NCBI GenBank assembly: GCA_963732375.1
Contig: CAVSZE010000015.1
Span: 1 to 64,000 of the forward strand
DNA from: RPQJ01 sp963732375
GTDB lineage: Bacteria; Pseudomonadota; Gammaproteobacteria; Steroidobacterales; Steroidobacteraceae
Reading direction: 5' to 3'
DNA length: 64,000 nt
Part shown: in pieces, positions 16,508 to 30,894 of the stretch
Numbering within the stretch: position 1 is the stretch's first letter
Layout of the letters: each line of letters starts with the position of its first letter
The notes under the pieces: generated by a model
Databases searched by the model: none
Seen by the model: only the letters and a program-made list of their open reading frames with translations
What the model was told of the DNA's origin: nothing
Translations under genes and position numbers: made by a program

Positions 16508-17839
16508 TCAGACCGCCTGTCGCACGATATCGGCCAGTTCGTTGGCATGCCGGGTTACCACGGCCTCCTCCTCACCTTCGACCATTACGCGGATCAGGGG
16601 CTCGGTGCCGGACGCACGCAGCACCACGCGGCCCGCACTGCCCAGGGCCGCCTCGACACGGCGCACTGCAGCCTGGATCGGCTGCGACTCGTGGGGATCG
16701 ACACGCTGGCTGACCCTGACATTGATCATGACCTGTGGAAGGCGCGACATTCCGGCCGTGAGCTCCGCCAGCGGACGGCCCGAATACTTCATTGCTGCCA
16801 GCACCTGCAGCCCGCTGACCAGGCCGTCGCCGGTGGTGGTGCGATCGAGGCACAGCAGGTGCCCGGAAGTCTCGCCACCCACTACACCGCCGTGCTCCTT
16901 CATCATCGCCAGCACGTACCGGTCGCCGACGCTGGCGCGCAGGAACTCGACACCCTCCTGCCGCAGCGCGATCTCGAGGCCCAGGTTGCTCATGACAGTG
17001 CCGACCACGGGACCGGTGAGTTCGCCGCGGGAACGCCGGTCCCGGGCGATTACGTAAAGAAGCTGGTCGCCGTCGACCAGCCGCCCCAGGTGGTCGACCA
17101 TGACCAGGCGGTCGCCGTCGCCGTCGAGCCCGATCCCGACATCGGCCCCGACGCCCGCCACGGTCAGCTGCAACAGTTCGGGCGAAGTGGAACCGCAACC
17201 CACGTTGATGTTGCGGCCATTGGGCGAGCAACCGATGGGGATGATCTCCGCGCCCAGGTCGGCTAGCACGCGAGGCGCGACCTTGTAGGCCGCGCCGTTG
17301 GCGCAATCGACGACCACCTTGAGGCCCGCGAGGTCCATGCCCGCCGGCAGCGTGGATGCGCAGAATTGCTGGTAGACGACCCGCGACCGGTCGACACGCG
17401 CGGCCTTTCCCAGCGCCGTTGATTCGCGCGTGCGGAGCGGCTCGTCGAGGTGCGACTCGATGCGCTCCTCGAGCTCATCGGACAGCTTGCTGCCCGAGGC
17501 GTCGAAGAACTTGATGCCGTTGTCCTCGTACGGGTTGTGCGAGGCCGAGATGACGACGCCAAAGCTGCACTTGAAGCGATGCGTGAGGTAGGCAATGGCC
17601 GGCGTCGGCAGCGGCCCGATGAGGTTGACGTTGACGCCCGAGGCGACGAACCCTGCCTCGAGCGCGGCCTCGAACATGTAGCCGGAGAGTCGCGTGTCCT
17701 TGCCGATCAGCGCGGTCCCGCCACCGGGCGCAAGCACGCGCGCGGCAGCGCTCGCGAGGTGCAGCGCAAACTCCACCGTCATCGGGTCCTCGCCGACGCG
17801 GCCACGAACGCCATCGGTGCCGAAATACTTCCTGCCCAT
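16508..17839 (-). CDS. glmM: Phosphoglucosamine mutase
   Basis: This 443-residue cytoplasmic enzyme converts glucosamine 6-phosphate to glucosamine 1-phosphate for UDP-GlcNAc and cell-wall synthesis. The phosphoserine loop is VISASHNPYEDNGIKFF, the metal loop GLDGDGDR, and the sugar-binding region GEQ-like VGGETSGH. The N-terminus MGRKYFGTDGVRGRVG matches the family exactly from 17839, which has AGGAGG 9 nt upstream. An ATG at 17845 overlaps the folP stop as ATGA but lies only 3 nt from that Shine-Dalgarno. Confidence 0.96.
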   Translation of the reverse strand: MGRKYFGTDGVRGRVGEDPMTVEFALHLASAAARVLAPGGGTALIGKDTRLSGYMFEAALEAGFVASGVNVNLIGPLPTPAIAYLTHRFKCSFGVVISASHNPYEDNGIKFFDASGSKLSDELEERIESHLDEPLRTRESTALGKAARVDRSRVVYQQFCASTLPAGMDLAGLKVVVDCANGAAYKVAPRVLADLGAEIIPIGCSPNGRNINVGCGSTSPELLQLTVAGVGADVGIGLDGDGDRLVMVDHLGRLVDGDQLLYVIARDRRSRGELTGPVVGTVMSNLGLEIALRQEGVEFLRASVGDRYVLAMMKEHGGVVGGETSGHLLCLDRTTTGDGLVSGLQVLAAMKYSGRPLAELTAGMSRLPQVMINVRVSQRVDPHESQPIQAAVRRVEAALGSAGRVVLRASGTEPLIRVMVEGEEEAVVTRHANELADIVRQAV

Positions 17840-17841
17840 CC

Positions 17842-18684
17842 TCATGCGCCTCCTGCTGCTGCACGCCTGAGCGCGCTACCGACCTTGACCGCGTCGAGCG
17901 TCCCCGCCACATCGTGCGCCCGGACAATTGCCGCACCACCCGCCGCCGCGAGCGCCGCGAACGCGATGCTACCCGCGTACCGGTCGCCCGGCGCGCGGCC
18001 CGTGATGATACCGATGAGCGACTTGCGCGACACGCCGACCAGTACCGGACGGCCTTCCACCCCGAGTTCCGCAAGCCTCGCGAGCAGCGCGAGGTTGTGT
18101 GACGGGGTCTTGCCGAACCCGATCCCCGGATCGACGCAGATTCTCTCGCGCGGGATTCCCGCAGCCTCGCAGGCTGCCACTCGGGACGCCAGGAACTGGC
18201 GCACTTCAGCCAGCACGTCGCTGTAATCAGGTCGCTGCTGCATCGTGGCCGGCTCGCCCTGCATGTGCATCAGGCACACGGCAGCGCCACTCCCGGCGGC
18301 GGCTGCCAGCGCACCGGGCCCCCTGAGCGCTCGGACGTCGTTGACCATGGACGCGCCTGCGGCGACCGCCGCACGCATCACCTCAGGCCTGCTGGTGTCC
18401 ACCGAGATCACCGCGCCGATCCGTCCCGCGAGTTGCTCGATCACCGGGACGACGCGACGAATTTCCTCCTCAGCGCTGACCGGCGCCGCTCCGGGACGCG
18501 TGGATTCACCGCCGACATCGATGATTGCAGCGCCTTCTGCTGCGATCCGCTCACCCTGCGTGACCGCCGCCTCGACGCTGAAATACAAGCCGCCGTCGGA
18601 AAATGAGTCCGGCGTGACGTTCAGCACCCCCATGACGAGCGGCTCGGCGAGGTCAAGGGTCCTGTCGCGAAGGACGAGTTGCAT
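17842..18684 (-). CDS. folP: Dihydropteroate synthase
   Basis: This 280-residue enzyme joins 4-aminobenzoate to the pterin diphosphate in folate synthesis and is the sulfonamide target. Motifs seen are GVLNVTPDSFSDGG, IDVGGESTRPGA and, near the end, DPGIGFGKTPSHN. The start MQLVLRDRTLDL at 18684 gives a length like E. coli FolP; a GTG at 18720 has no ribosome binding site. It lies between ftsH and glmM as in many gammaproteobacteria. Confidence 0.95.
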   Translation of the reverse strand: MQLVLRDRTLDLAEPLVMGVLNVTPDSFSDGGLYFSVEAAVTQGERIAAEGAAIIDVGGESTRPGAAPVSAEEEIRRVVPVIEQLAGRIGAVISVDTSRPEVMRAAVAAGASMVNDVRALRGPGALAAAAGSGAAVCLMHMQGEPATMQQRPDYSDVLAEVRQFLASRVAACEAAGIPRERICVDPGIGFGKTPSHNLALLARLAELGVEGRPVLVGVSRKSLIGIITGRAPGDRYAGSIAFAALAAAGGAAIVRAHDVAGTLDAVKVGSALRRAAAGGA

Positions 18685-18741
18685 CGGGGATTTCGGCGCC
18701 GGAAGCAGAGCGCCCGGCACGGGCCGGGCGCTGGTGGTGCG

Positions 18742-20658
<1,917 letters not shown>

Positions 20659-20723
20659 AGCCTTGACCTCGGATCGTCACCGCGCCGGGCGTCGCCCGGA
20701 CGAGCGCGGAAACAAAAATGACA

Positions 20724-21350
20724 CTACACGAATCGGTACCCGCGTGCCAGAACGTAGACCTCGGCGCTGCGAGCCCGCGACGCCTTGGGCTTGCGCACCT
20801 TCACCGACTCGAACTCCCGCCGCAGCCGCGCGACCAGCGGCGGCAGGTCGCGGCCCTGGAATACCTTCATAAGCAGGTCACCGCCAGGGCGCAGTTCGCG
20901 GACCGCGAAATCGACCGCCAGTTCGACCAGGTGCATGCAGCGGTCGTGGTCCACCTCCGCGATTCCCATCATGTTGGGGGCCATGTCTGACATAACAAGG
21001 TCGACTTTCGCGCCGCCAAGCATCGCCGTCAGCGTCGCCAGCACCGATTCATCGGTGAAATCACCCTGGATGAATTCAACACCCGGCAGCGCAGGCATTT
21101 CGAGGATGTCGAGCGCAATCACCCGGCCCTTGCCAGCCAGGGCGCGGGCTGCAAACTGGCTCCAGCCCCCCGGAGCGGCGCCCAGGTCGATCACGGTCGT
21201 GCCCGGTCGCAGCAGACGGTCAGTACGCTGGATTTCCTCGAGCTTGAATGCTGCCCGCGAGCGCCAACCCTCGTCGTGCGCGCGCTTCACGTAGGGATCG
21301 GCGGCGTGCTCGGCGAGCCAACGGGCGGAACTCTTTGTGCGCTTGGGCAT
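20724..21350 (-). CDS. rlmE: 23S rRNA (uridine-2'-O)-methyltransferase RlmE
   Basis: This 208-residue SAM-dependent enzyme (FtsJ/RrmJ family) methylates U2552 of 23S rRNA. Seen are the N-terminal RAAFKLEEI lysine, the SAM loop VIDLGAAPGGWSQ, the catalytic aspartate in SDMAPNMMG and lysine in LLMKVFQG. The gene is heat-shock associated and precedes ftsH by 65 bp, the usual arrangement, so both may share a promoter in the divergent region with yhbY. Confidence 0.96.
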   Translation of the reverse strand: MPKRTKSSARWLAEHAADPYVKRAHDEGWRSRAAFKLEEIQRTDRLLRPGTTVIDLGAAPGGWSQFAARALAGKGRVIALDILEMPALPGVEFIQGDFTDESVLATLTAMLGGAKVDLVMSDMAPNMMGIAEVDHDRCMHLVELAVDFAVRELRPGGDLLMKVFQGRDLPPLVARLRREFESVKVRKPKASRARSAEVYVLARGYRFV

Positions 21351-21398
21351 TTTCTATGCGACTTGGCCGGGTCGGCGATCGATGACTTGCGGTTGGCG

Positions 21399-21426
21399 AG
21401 GATAGCGGATCGCGATCCGTTATCCT
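21399..21426. promoter_or_regulatory. 28-bp near-perfect palindrome between rlmE and yhbY
   Basis: The two halves AGGATAgCGGATCG and CGATCCGtTATCCT are complementary except for one pair (21405/21420). The element sits in the middle of the 108-bp divergent spacer. It could be an operator or form a hairpin in either leader; no regulator is known from the sequence. Confidence 0.5.
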
Positions 21427-21458
21427 TCTCGCGACGTCAACAGTTGCAGATCCGCCCA

Positions 21459-21755
21459 ATGCCCCTCACCGAACCACAGCGCAAGTATCTCCGTCGCCTC
21501 GGCCATGACCGGAACCCGATCGTCCTGGTGGGCCAGGGCGGCATCGGACCGAATCTCATCGCCGAGCTCGACCGTGCCCTGAACGACCACGAACTGGTGA
21601 AAGTCCGGGCGCGGGTCGGTGACCGGGGCGCGCGTGACGCAATCCTGGCCGAACTCGAGCGAGCGACGCGTTCGGAACTGGTGCAGCGGATCGGCCACGT
21701 CGCGCTCTACTATCGGCGCAATCCGGACAAGCCCGGAATCCTGCTGCCGGACTGA
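21459..21755 (+). CDS. yhbY: Ribosome assembly RNA-binding protein YhbY
   Basis: This 98-residue protein is a single CRS1/YhbY (CRM) domain, which binds pre-50S particles. The recognisable N-terminus is MPLTEPQRKYLRRLGHDRNP, then VLVGQGGIGPNLIAELDRAL with the GxxG loop, and a C-terminal LYYRRNPDKPGILLP. The start at 21459 matches the family. It is divergent from rlmE and ends 55 bp from greA, which converges on it. Confidence 0.93.
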   Translation: MPLTEPQRKYLRRLGHDRNPIVLVGQGGIGPNLIAELDRALNDHELVKVRARVGDRGARDAILAELERATRSELVQRIGHVALYYRRNPDKPGILLPD

Positions 21756-21810
21756 CCACTGGCCCGGCAGACCTCGCCGGCACCGCAGCGCCCCACCAAT
21801 ACGCGGGTGC

Positions 21811-22283
21811 TCAGGAATAGCGAACCGTCACGATCTCGAGCGCACGGGAGCCGCCCGGCACCACGACGTCCACCAGGTCGCCCTCGCTCTTGCCGACCAG
21901 CGCACGCGCGATCGGCGAGGTGATCGAAATCAGGCCCAGGCGCACGTCGGCCTCGAGTTCGCCGACAATCTGGAAAACGACTTCCGAACCGTCGTCCTGG
22001 TCCTCGAGGTGGACCGTCGCGCCGAACACCACCCTGCCGCCCTGGGGCAGGCGCGACACGTCGATGATTTCGCAGTGCGACAGTTCATGGTCGAGCAGCT
22101 TGATGCGGCCCTCGATGAAGCTCTGCTGCTCACGGGCCGCGTGATACTCCGCGTTCTCGCTCAGGTCGCCGTGGGCCCGAGCCTCGGCGATCGCCTGGAT
22201 GACGCGCGGCCTGTCCTCGGTCTTCAAGCGCCTCAGCTCCAGCCTGAGCCGTTCTACTCCTTTAAGAGTCAATGGCTTACGGC

Positions 22284-22287
<4 letters not shown>
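21811..22287 (-). CDS. greA: Transcription elongation factor GreA
   Basis: GreA rescues backtracked RNA polymerase by stimulating transcript cleavage. The 158 residues comprise an N-terminal coiled coil (through DLSENAEYHAAREQQSFIEGR, with the tip acidic residues) and a C-terminal FKBP-like domain (ISITSPIARALVGKSEGD). The ATG overlaps the carB stop as ATGA, so greA is the last gene of the dapB-carA-carB-greA unit. Confidence 0.96.
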
Positions 22288-25508
<3,221 letters not shown>

Positions 25509-25527
25509 TCGGCTTGGCCCCTGGGGA

Positions 25528-26691
25528 TCACGCCTGCTCGCGGGCGGGCACGGCGATCCGGCGCTGCATCGACTCCACGAACCGCGCAAAAAGCGGCGCG
25601 AGATCGCGCGGGCCCGGACTTGCCTCGGGATGCCCCTGGAAACTGAACGCGGGGCGGTCGGTCACCTCGATGCCCTGCAGCGAACCGTCGAACAGCGACC
25701 GGTGCGTCGCCCGCACATTGGGGGGCAGCGTCGCCTCGTCGACCGCGAACCCGTGGTTCTGGCTCGAGATGAATACGCGCCCGCTGTCGAGATCGATCAC
25801 CGGGTGGTTGGCGCCGTGATGACCGAACTTCATTTTCAGGGTGCTCGCGCCCATCGCGAGGCCCAGCAGCTGGTGACCGAGGCAGATACCGAATATCGGC
25901 ACCGCTGCCGCGACCAGCGACCTTATCGCCTCGATCGCGTACGTGCACGGCTCCGGATCTCCCGGCCCGTTCGACAGGAATACGCCATCTGGCGCGAGTG
26001 CAAGGACTTCGGCCGCCGTCGTCGCGGCCGGTACCACCGTCATTCGGCAACCATGGTCGGCGAGCAGCCGCAGGATGTTGCGCTTGATCCCGTAGTCGAA
26101 CGCCACGACGTGCAGGCGCCGGCCGGGTCGCCGCCGCGGACCGCGCTCAAGTGCCCAGTTCGTGCCTTCGTTCCACTGGAAGTTGCGCTTCGTGGAGACG
26201 ACCTTCGCGAGGTCCATCCCCTTCAGGCCCGGGAATCGCCGCGCCGCCTCAACCGCGAGGTCGGGCCGGCTTGCTGCATCGCCGCTTGCGATACAACCCG
26301 CCTGGGAGCCCTTCTCACGCAGGATCCGAGTGAGCCGCCGCGTGTCGATGTCGGCGATGGCCACGACTCCGCCGCGGACCAGGAACTCCTGCAGTGACTC
26401 GGTGGCGCGCCAGCTCGAGTGCAACAGCGGTAAATCGCGAATCACGAGCCCGGCCGCATGGATGGCGCCCGACTCGAGGTCGTCGGGATTGGTACCCGTA
26501 TTCCCGATGTGGGGATAGGTGAGGGTAACGATCTGCCGCGAGTAGGACGGGTCGGTGAGGATCTCCTGGTAACCCGTCATTGCGGTGTTGAACACCACTT
26601 CGCCGGTCGCCGTCCCGGAGGCTCCGACCGAAATGCCGCGAAACATGGTGCCGTCCTCGAGAGCCAGAACAGCGGGTGTCGTCACGACCAT
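25528..26691 (-). CDS. carA: Carbamoyl-phosphate synthase small (glutaminase) subunit
   Basis: This 387-residue subunit hydrolyses glutamine and channels ammonia to CarB. The class I glutaminase triad is visible as the cysteine in FGICLGHQLLGLAMG and the His-Glu of QGHPEASPGP. ATG at 26691 is only 2 nt from a GGAGG; a GTG two codons later (26685) is 8 nt from it and may be the true start. The 160-bp upstream gap to dapB shows no clear terminator or known leader element. Confidence 0.96.
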   Translation of the reverse strand: MVVTTPAVLALEDGTMFRGISVGASGTATGEVVFNTAMTGYQEILTDPSYSRQIVTLTYPHIGNTGTNPDDLESGAIHAAGLVIRDLPLLHSSWRATESLQEFLVRGGVVAIADIDTRRLTRILREKGSQAGCIASGDAASRPDLAVEAARRFPGLKGMDLAKVVSTKRNFQWNEGTNWALERGPRRRPGRRLHVVAFDYGIKRNILRLLADHGCRMTVVPAATTAAEVLALAPDGVFLSNGPGDPEPCTYAIEAIRSLVAAAVPIFGICLGHQLLGLAMGASTLKMKFGHHGANHPVIDLDSGRVFISSQNHGFAVDEATLPPNVRATHRSLFDGSLQGIEVTDRPAFSFQGHPEASPGPRDLAPLFARFVESMQRRIAVPAREQA

Positions 26692-26851
26692 GGCCTCCGA
26701 TGAAGCTGGCCCGCATACAGCATGCGAACCTGTTTCGCGCGTGCGCCAACCGTCGGAGATGAGCTCTGGCTCACCCCGTTCTGCTGGCTCGACGGGCTAA
26801 GTTCGGAAGTTTACGCGAGCGGCTGCAGACGCGCCACGCGAACCTGATAGA

Positions 26852-27652
26852 TCACAGTCCGAGCACGTCCAGCATCGAATAGAGGCCGGGCGGTTGCCCG
26901 GCAGCCCACCGGGCAGCCACCAGCGCGCCGCGGGCGAACCCGGACCGGTCCTGGGCGCTGTGGGCCAGCTCGACCTGCTCACCCGGGCCGGCAAAGATCA
27001 GGCGGTGCTCGCCGACGATGTCGCCGCCGCGCATCACGCTGAAACCGATCCGTCCGCGCTCGCGCACCCCCGTGTGACCATGGCGCGCGTATTCGGCGAC
27101 GGACTCCAGCGTCGTGCCGCGCCCCCGGGCGGCCGCCTCGCCCAGTGCCAGCGCAGTGCCGCTGGGGGCGTCCACCTTGTTGCGGTGGTGGGCCTCGAAA
27201 ACCTCGATGTCGTACTGTTCGTCGAGCGCGCGTGCGGCGAGTTCCGCCAGCCGGAGCAGCAGGTTCACGCCGAGACTCATATTGGGGGCCAGGACGACGG
27301 GAATCTCCCTGGCGGCCAGCTCGAGTTCCTCGCGCTGGGTTGCATCGTGCCCGGTCGTGCCGACGACCAATGCGCAGCCGAGCCCGCGGCACAGCCGGGC
27401 GTTGGCCGCGGAGACCGCCGGCAACGTGAAGTCGATGGCCACCTGCGCCTTCGCCAGCGCGGTCGAAGGATCCGCGGTAATTGCGACCGCCAGTGGCGGG
27501 ATGCCGGCCAGCCCACCTGCATCCTGGCCGATCGCCGGATCCCCGGGGGCTGCAAGTGCCCCACTGAGCCTGAGGTCGGCTGCCTCTGCAAGCAGCGGCA
27601 CGATGGCCCGGCCCATCCGCCCTGAGGCCCCCAGCATCGCGACGTTCAACAT
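26852..27652 (-). CDS. dapB: 4-hydroxy-tetrahydrodipicolinate reductase
   Basis: This 266-residue NAD(P)H-dependent enzyme acts in lysine and diaminopimelate synthesis. The N-terminal Rossmann motif is MLGASGRMGRA, and the substrate-binding and catalytic region is EAHHRNKVDAPSGTALALG. The start at 27652 is 4 nt after the dnaJ stop and begins with the conserved MLNVAMLGASG. Confidence 0.96.
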   Translation of the reverse strand: MLNVAMLGASGRMGRAIVPLLAEAADLRLSGALAAPGDPAIGQDAGGLAGIPPLAVAITADPSTALAKAQVAIDFTLPAVSAANARLCRGLGCALVVGTTGHDATQREELELAAREIPVVLAPNMSLGVNLLLRLAELAARALDEQYDIEVFEAHHRNKVDAPSGTALALGEAAARGRGTTLESVAEYARHGHTGVRERGRIGFSVMRGGDIVGEHRLIFAGPGEQVELAHSAQDRSGFARGALVAARWAAGQPPGLYSMLDVLGL

Positions 27653-27656
27653 CGGA

Positions 27657-28787
27657 TCACTCCCCGAGGCTGCTGAAGAAACGCTTGACGCCGTCGAGCC
27701 ACGATTCCTCACGCGGGTGGTGGTGCTTGGCATCCTTTTTCAGCGATTCCTCGAACTTCCGCAACAAATCCTTCTGCTCGCGATTGAGGTGTACCGGTGT
27801 CTCGACCACGACTCGGCAGAACAGGTCGCCTACCGGCCCACCGCGAACGGGCCGGATGCCCTTGTCCCGAAGACGGAACACGCGGCCCGACTGCGTTTCC
27901 GACGGCACCTTGATCGTCGCATTTCCGCCGAGAGTGGGCACCTCGATGCTGCCGCCCAGCGTCGCGGTGGCGAAACTCACCGGGACTTCGCAGGACAGGT
28001 GGCTGCCGTCACGCTCGAATATCGGGTGATCCTTGACCCGGACCTCTACGTAGAGGTCACCCGGCGAACCGCCGCTGCGGCCCGACTCACCCTCGCCCGC
28101 GAGTCGGATACGGTCGCCGGTATCGACGCCGGGCGGCACCTTGACCGACAGCGTCTTCTGCTTGCGAACCCGCCCCTGGCCGCGGCACGCGCTGCATGGA
28201 TCGGTAATCACCTGCCCGCGCCCGTTGCAGCGCGGACAGGCCTGCTGCACCGTGAAAAAACCCTGCTGCATCCTCACCTGCCCCGCCCCCCGGCACGTGT
28301 CGCAGGTGGCGGGCTTGGCGCCCTTCTCCGAACCGCTCCCGTCGCACTGCTCGCATTCGCCGAGGGTGGCGAAGTCGATATTGACCGTGGCACCGAAGAC
28401 GGCCTGCTCCAGCGAGAGCTCGAGTTCGTAACGCAGGTCTGCGCCCCGGTAGACCTGTGACCGCCCGCGGCGTCCGACGCCGAAGATGTCACCGAACACG
28501 TCGCCGAAGATGTCGCCGAAGGCGTCGCGCGGATCGAAGCCGGCGCCTCCGCCCCGCGACCCATCGACGCCGGCGTGGCCGAACTGGTCGTAGGCGGACC
28601 GCTTGCCGGGGTCGATCAGGACCTCGTACGCCTCCTTGACCTCCTTGAACTTGTCGGTGGCCTCGTGATCGTCGGGATTGCGATCCGGGTGGAACTTCAT
28701 CGCAAGCCGGCGATACGCCTTCTTTACGTCCGCTTCGGTCGCGGTACGCGCGACGTCTAGCACCTGGTAATAATCACGCTTCGACAT
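27657..28787 (-). CDS. dnaJ: Chaperone DnaJ
   Basis: This 376-residue co-chaperone stimulates DnaK ATPase and delivers substrates. Domains in order are the J domain with HPD at 33-35, a Gly/Phe-rich segment (about 75-105), four zinc-binding CxxCxGxG repeats (CEQCDGSG, CDTCRGAG, CPRCNGRG, CSACRGQG) and the C-terminal substrate-binding domain. It follows dnaK by 99 bp, which contain a strong hairpin. Confidence 0.97.
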   Translation of the reverse strand: MSKRDYYQVLDVARTATEADVKKAYRRLAMKFHPDRNPDDHEATDKFKEVKEAYEVLIDPGKRSAYDQFGHAGVDGSRGGGAGFDPRDAFGDIFGDVFGDIFGVGRRGRSQVYRGADLRYELELSLEQAVFGATVNIDFATLGECEQCDGSGSEKGAKPATCDTCRGAGQVRMQQGFFTVQQACPRCNGRGQVITDPCSACRGQGRVRKQKTLSVKVPPGVDTGDRIRLAGEGESGRSGGSPGDLYVEVRVKDHPIFERDGSHLSCEVPVSFATATLGGSIEVPTLGGNATIKVPSETQSGRVFRLRDKGIRPVRGGPVGDLFCRVVVETPVHLNREQKDLLRKFEESLKKDAKHHHPREESWLDGVKRFFSSLGE

Positions 28788-28817
28788 TCGGGGTATGCAC
28801 GGATCCTGAACGTGGAA

Positions 28818-28847
28818 CCGCCGCGGGGGACGAATCTCCCGCGGCGG
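28818..28847 (-). terminator. Hairpin between dnaK and dnaJ
   Basis: A perfect 10-bp GC-only stem (CCGCCGCGGG/CCCGCGGCGG) with a 10-nt loop lies 40 nt after the dnaK stop. No T-run follows, so it is probably a partial terminator or an RNA-processing or stability element that keeps dnaJ expression below dnaK, not a full stop. This role is inference. Confidence 0.4.
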
Positions 28848-28886
28848 ACTTAGGTCACATGGACAAGGATAACGCCTGGCGGGGAA

Positions 28887-30827
28887 TCAATCGCCCTTGC
28901 CGTCCTTGTCCTTCACTTCCTCGAACTCGGCGTCGAGCACCTCGTCCTTGCCGCCGGGCTGGCCTCCGCCGCCGGCCGCAGCGCCATCGCCTGCCGCCTC
29001 GCCTGGCTGCGCGGCCGCATACGCCTGCTTGGCAATGCTTGCCGAGGCTTCGGCCAGCGCACGCGACTTGGTCTCGATCACGTCCTTGTCCTCGCCCTTG
29101 AGGACGGCCTTGAGGTCCGAGAGCGCGGATTCGGCCTTGGCCCGATCGTCCGCCGACACCTTGTCACCGAGGTCCGCCAGCGACTTTTCGGTTGCGTGCA
29201 GCAGCGCATCCGCACGGTTGCGCGTCTCGACCAGCTCGCGGAATTTCTTGTCTTCCTCCGCATGCGCCTCCGCGTCACTCACCATGCGCTTGATCTCGTC
29301 CTCGTTCAGGCCGCTCGAGGCCTTGATAACGATCTTCTGCTCCTTGCCGGTGGCCTTGTCCTTTGCCGACACGTTCAGGATACCGTTTGCGTCGATGTCG
29401 AAGGTGACCTCGACCTGCGGCAAGCCACGTGGTGCCGGTGGGATGTCGGAGAGGTCGAAGCGACCGAGCGACTTGTTGTCGCTGGCGCGGTCGCGCTCGC
29501 CCTGCAGCACATGGATGGTCACGGCGGTCTGGTTGTCGTCGGCCGTCGAGAACACCTGCGTCGCCTTGGTCGGGATCGTCGTGTTCTTCTCGATCAGCTT
29601 GGTCCGGACGCCGCCCAGCGTCTCGATACCGAGCGAAAGCGGCGTGACGTCGAGCAGCAGCACGTCCTTGACTTCGCCGGTGAGCACGCCAGCCTGGACC
29701 GCTGCGCCAACCGCGACCGCCTCGTCGGGGTTCAGGTCCTTGCGAGGTTCCTTGCCGAACAGGTCCTTGACGATCTTCTGCACCAGCGGCATTCGCGTCT
29801 GGCCGCCGACCAGGATCACCTCGGCGACTTCGTTGATCGAGAGCCCCGCGTCCTTCAACGCGACGCGGCAGGGATCGATGGTCCTCTTCACCAGGTCCTC
29901 GACCAGCGACTCGAGCTTGGCACGCGTGAGCTTCATGGCAAGGTGCTTCGGGCCCGAGGCATCCGCCGTGATATACGGCAGGTTGACCTCGGTCTGCTGG
30001 CTCGACGACAGCTCGATCTTGGCCTTCTCAGCAGCTTCCTTCAGGCGCTGCATGGCGAGCGGGTCGCGCCGCACATCCACGCCGCTCTCCTTCTCGAATT
30101 CGGCCGCGAGGTAGTCGATCACGCGCTTGTCGAAGTCCTCGCCGCCGAGGAACGTGTCGCCGTTGGTCGCGAGCACCTCGAACTGCCGCTCGCCGTCGAC
30201 GTCGGCAAACTCGATGATCGAAATGTCGAAAGTGCCGCCACCGAGGTCGTAGACGGCCACCTTGCGGTCACCGCCCGCCTTGTCGAGGCCATAGGCGAGC
30301 GCGGCCGCCGTCGGCTCGTTGATGATGCGCTTGACCGTGAGCCCGGCGATGCGGCCGGCGTCCTTGGTCGCCTGGCGCTGCGAATCGTTGAAATATGCCG
30401 GCACCGTGATCACCGCTTCGGTGACCGGCTCGCCGAGAAAATCCTCGGCCGTCTTCTTCATCTTCATCAGTACACGCGCCGAGATCTCCGGCGGCGCCAT
30501 GTGCTTGCCGCGCACGTCGATCCAGGCGTCGCCGTTGTCGGCCTTGACGATCTTGTACGGCACCATGTCGACGTCTTTCTTGACGACCGGATCGTCGTAC
30601 TTGCGGCCAATGAGCCGTTTGATCGCGTACAGCGTGTTCTGCGGGTTGGTGACGGCCTGCCGCTTGGCCGACTGGCCGACCAGCACCTCGTCGTCCTTGG
30701 TGAAGGCGACGATGGATGGCGTGGTGCGATCACCCTCGCTGTTCTCGATGACCCGGGGCTTGCCGCCATCCATGATGGCGACGCACGAGTTGGTCGTGCC
30801 CAGGTCGATGCCGATGACTCTTGCCAT
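28887..30827 (-). CDS. dnaK: Chaperone DnaK (Hsp70)
   Basis: This 646-residue ATP-dependent chaperone has the nucleotide-binding domain (IDLGTTNSCVAIMD, then DLGGGTFDISI and the VGGQTRMP segment), the linker DVLLLDVTPLSLGIET and a helical lid. The C-terminal tail is Gly/Ala-rich and ends acidic (DAEFEEVKDKD), typical of proteobacterial DnaK. It lies between grpE and dnaJ and has its own heat-shock promoter. Confidence 0.98.
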   Translation of the reverse strand: MARVIGIDLGTTNSCVAIMDGGKPRVIENSEGDRTTPSIVAFTKDDEVLVGQSAKRQAVTNPQNTLYAIKRLIGRKYDDPVVKKDVDMVPYKIVKADNGDAWIDVRGKHMAPPEISARVLMKMKKTAEDFLGEPVTEAVITVPAYFNDSQRQATKDAGRIAGLTVKRIINEPTAAALAYGLDKAGGDRKVAVYDLGGGTFDISIIEFADVDGERQFEVLATNGDTFLGGEDFDKRVIDYLAAEFEKESGVDVRRDPLAMQRLKEAAEKAKIELSSSQQTEVNLPYITADASGPKHLAMKLTRAKLESLVEDLVKRTIDPCRVALKDAGLSINEVAEVILVGGQTRMPLVQKIVKDLFGKEPRKDLNPDEAVAVGAAVQAGVLTGEVKDVLLLDVTPLSLGIETLGGVRTKLIEKNTTIPTKATQVFSTADDNQTAVTIHVLQGERDRASDNKSLGRFDLSDIPPAPRGLPQVEVTFDIDANGILNVSAKDKATGKEQKIVIKASSGLNEDEIKRMVSDAEAHAEEDKKFRELVETRNRADALLHATEKSLADLGDKVSADDRAKAESALSDLKAVLKGEDKDVIETKSRALAEASASIAKQAYAAAQPGEAAGDGAAAGGGGQPGGKDEVLDAEFEEVKDKDGKGD

Positions 30828-30866
30828 GAGTGGAACTCCGTCAGTTCAGGTATTGATTGACCAACT

Positions 30867-30894
30867 AGGTGGGGTCACAGGCCGTTGATTCAAG
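30867..30894 (-). promoter_or_regulatory. Sigma-32 (heat-shock) promoter of dnaK
   Basis: On the minus strand CTTGAA (30889-30894) is followed by 14 nt and CCCCACCT (30867-30874), one mismatch from the RpoH consensus CTTGAA-N13/14-CCCCATNT. The -35 box directly touches the grpE stop codon (30895-30897). The start point would lie about 35 nt before dnaK. Confidence 0.8.

Noticed and set aside
26692..26851. A pyrimidine or arginine attenuator in the carA leader
   Set aside because: Short direct repeats (CAGGTTCGC, GAGCCAG) are seen, but there is no convincing hairpin with a T-run and no leader peptide with the expected codon runs.
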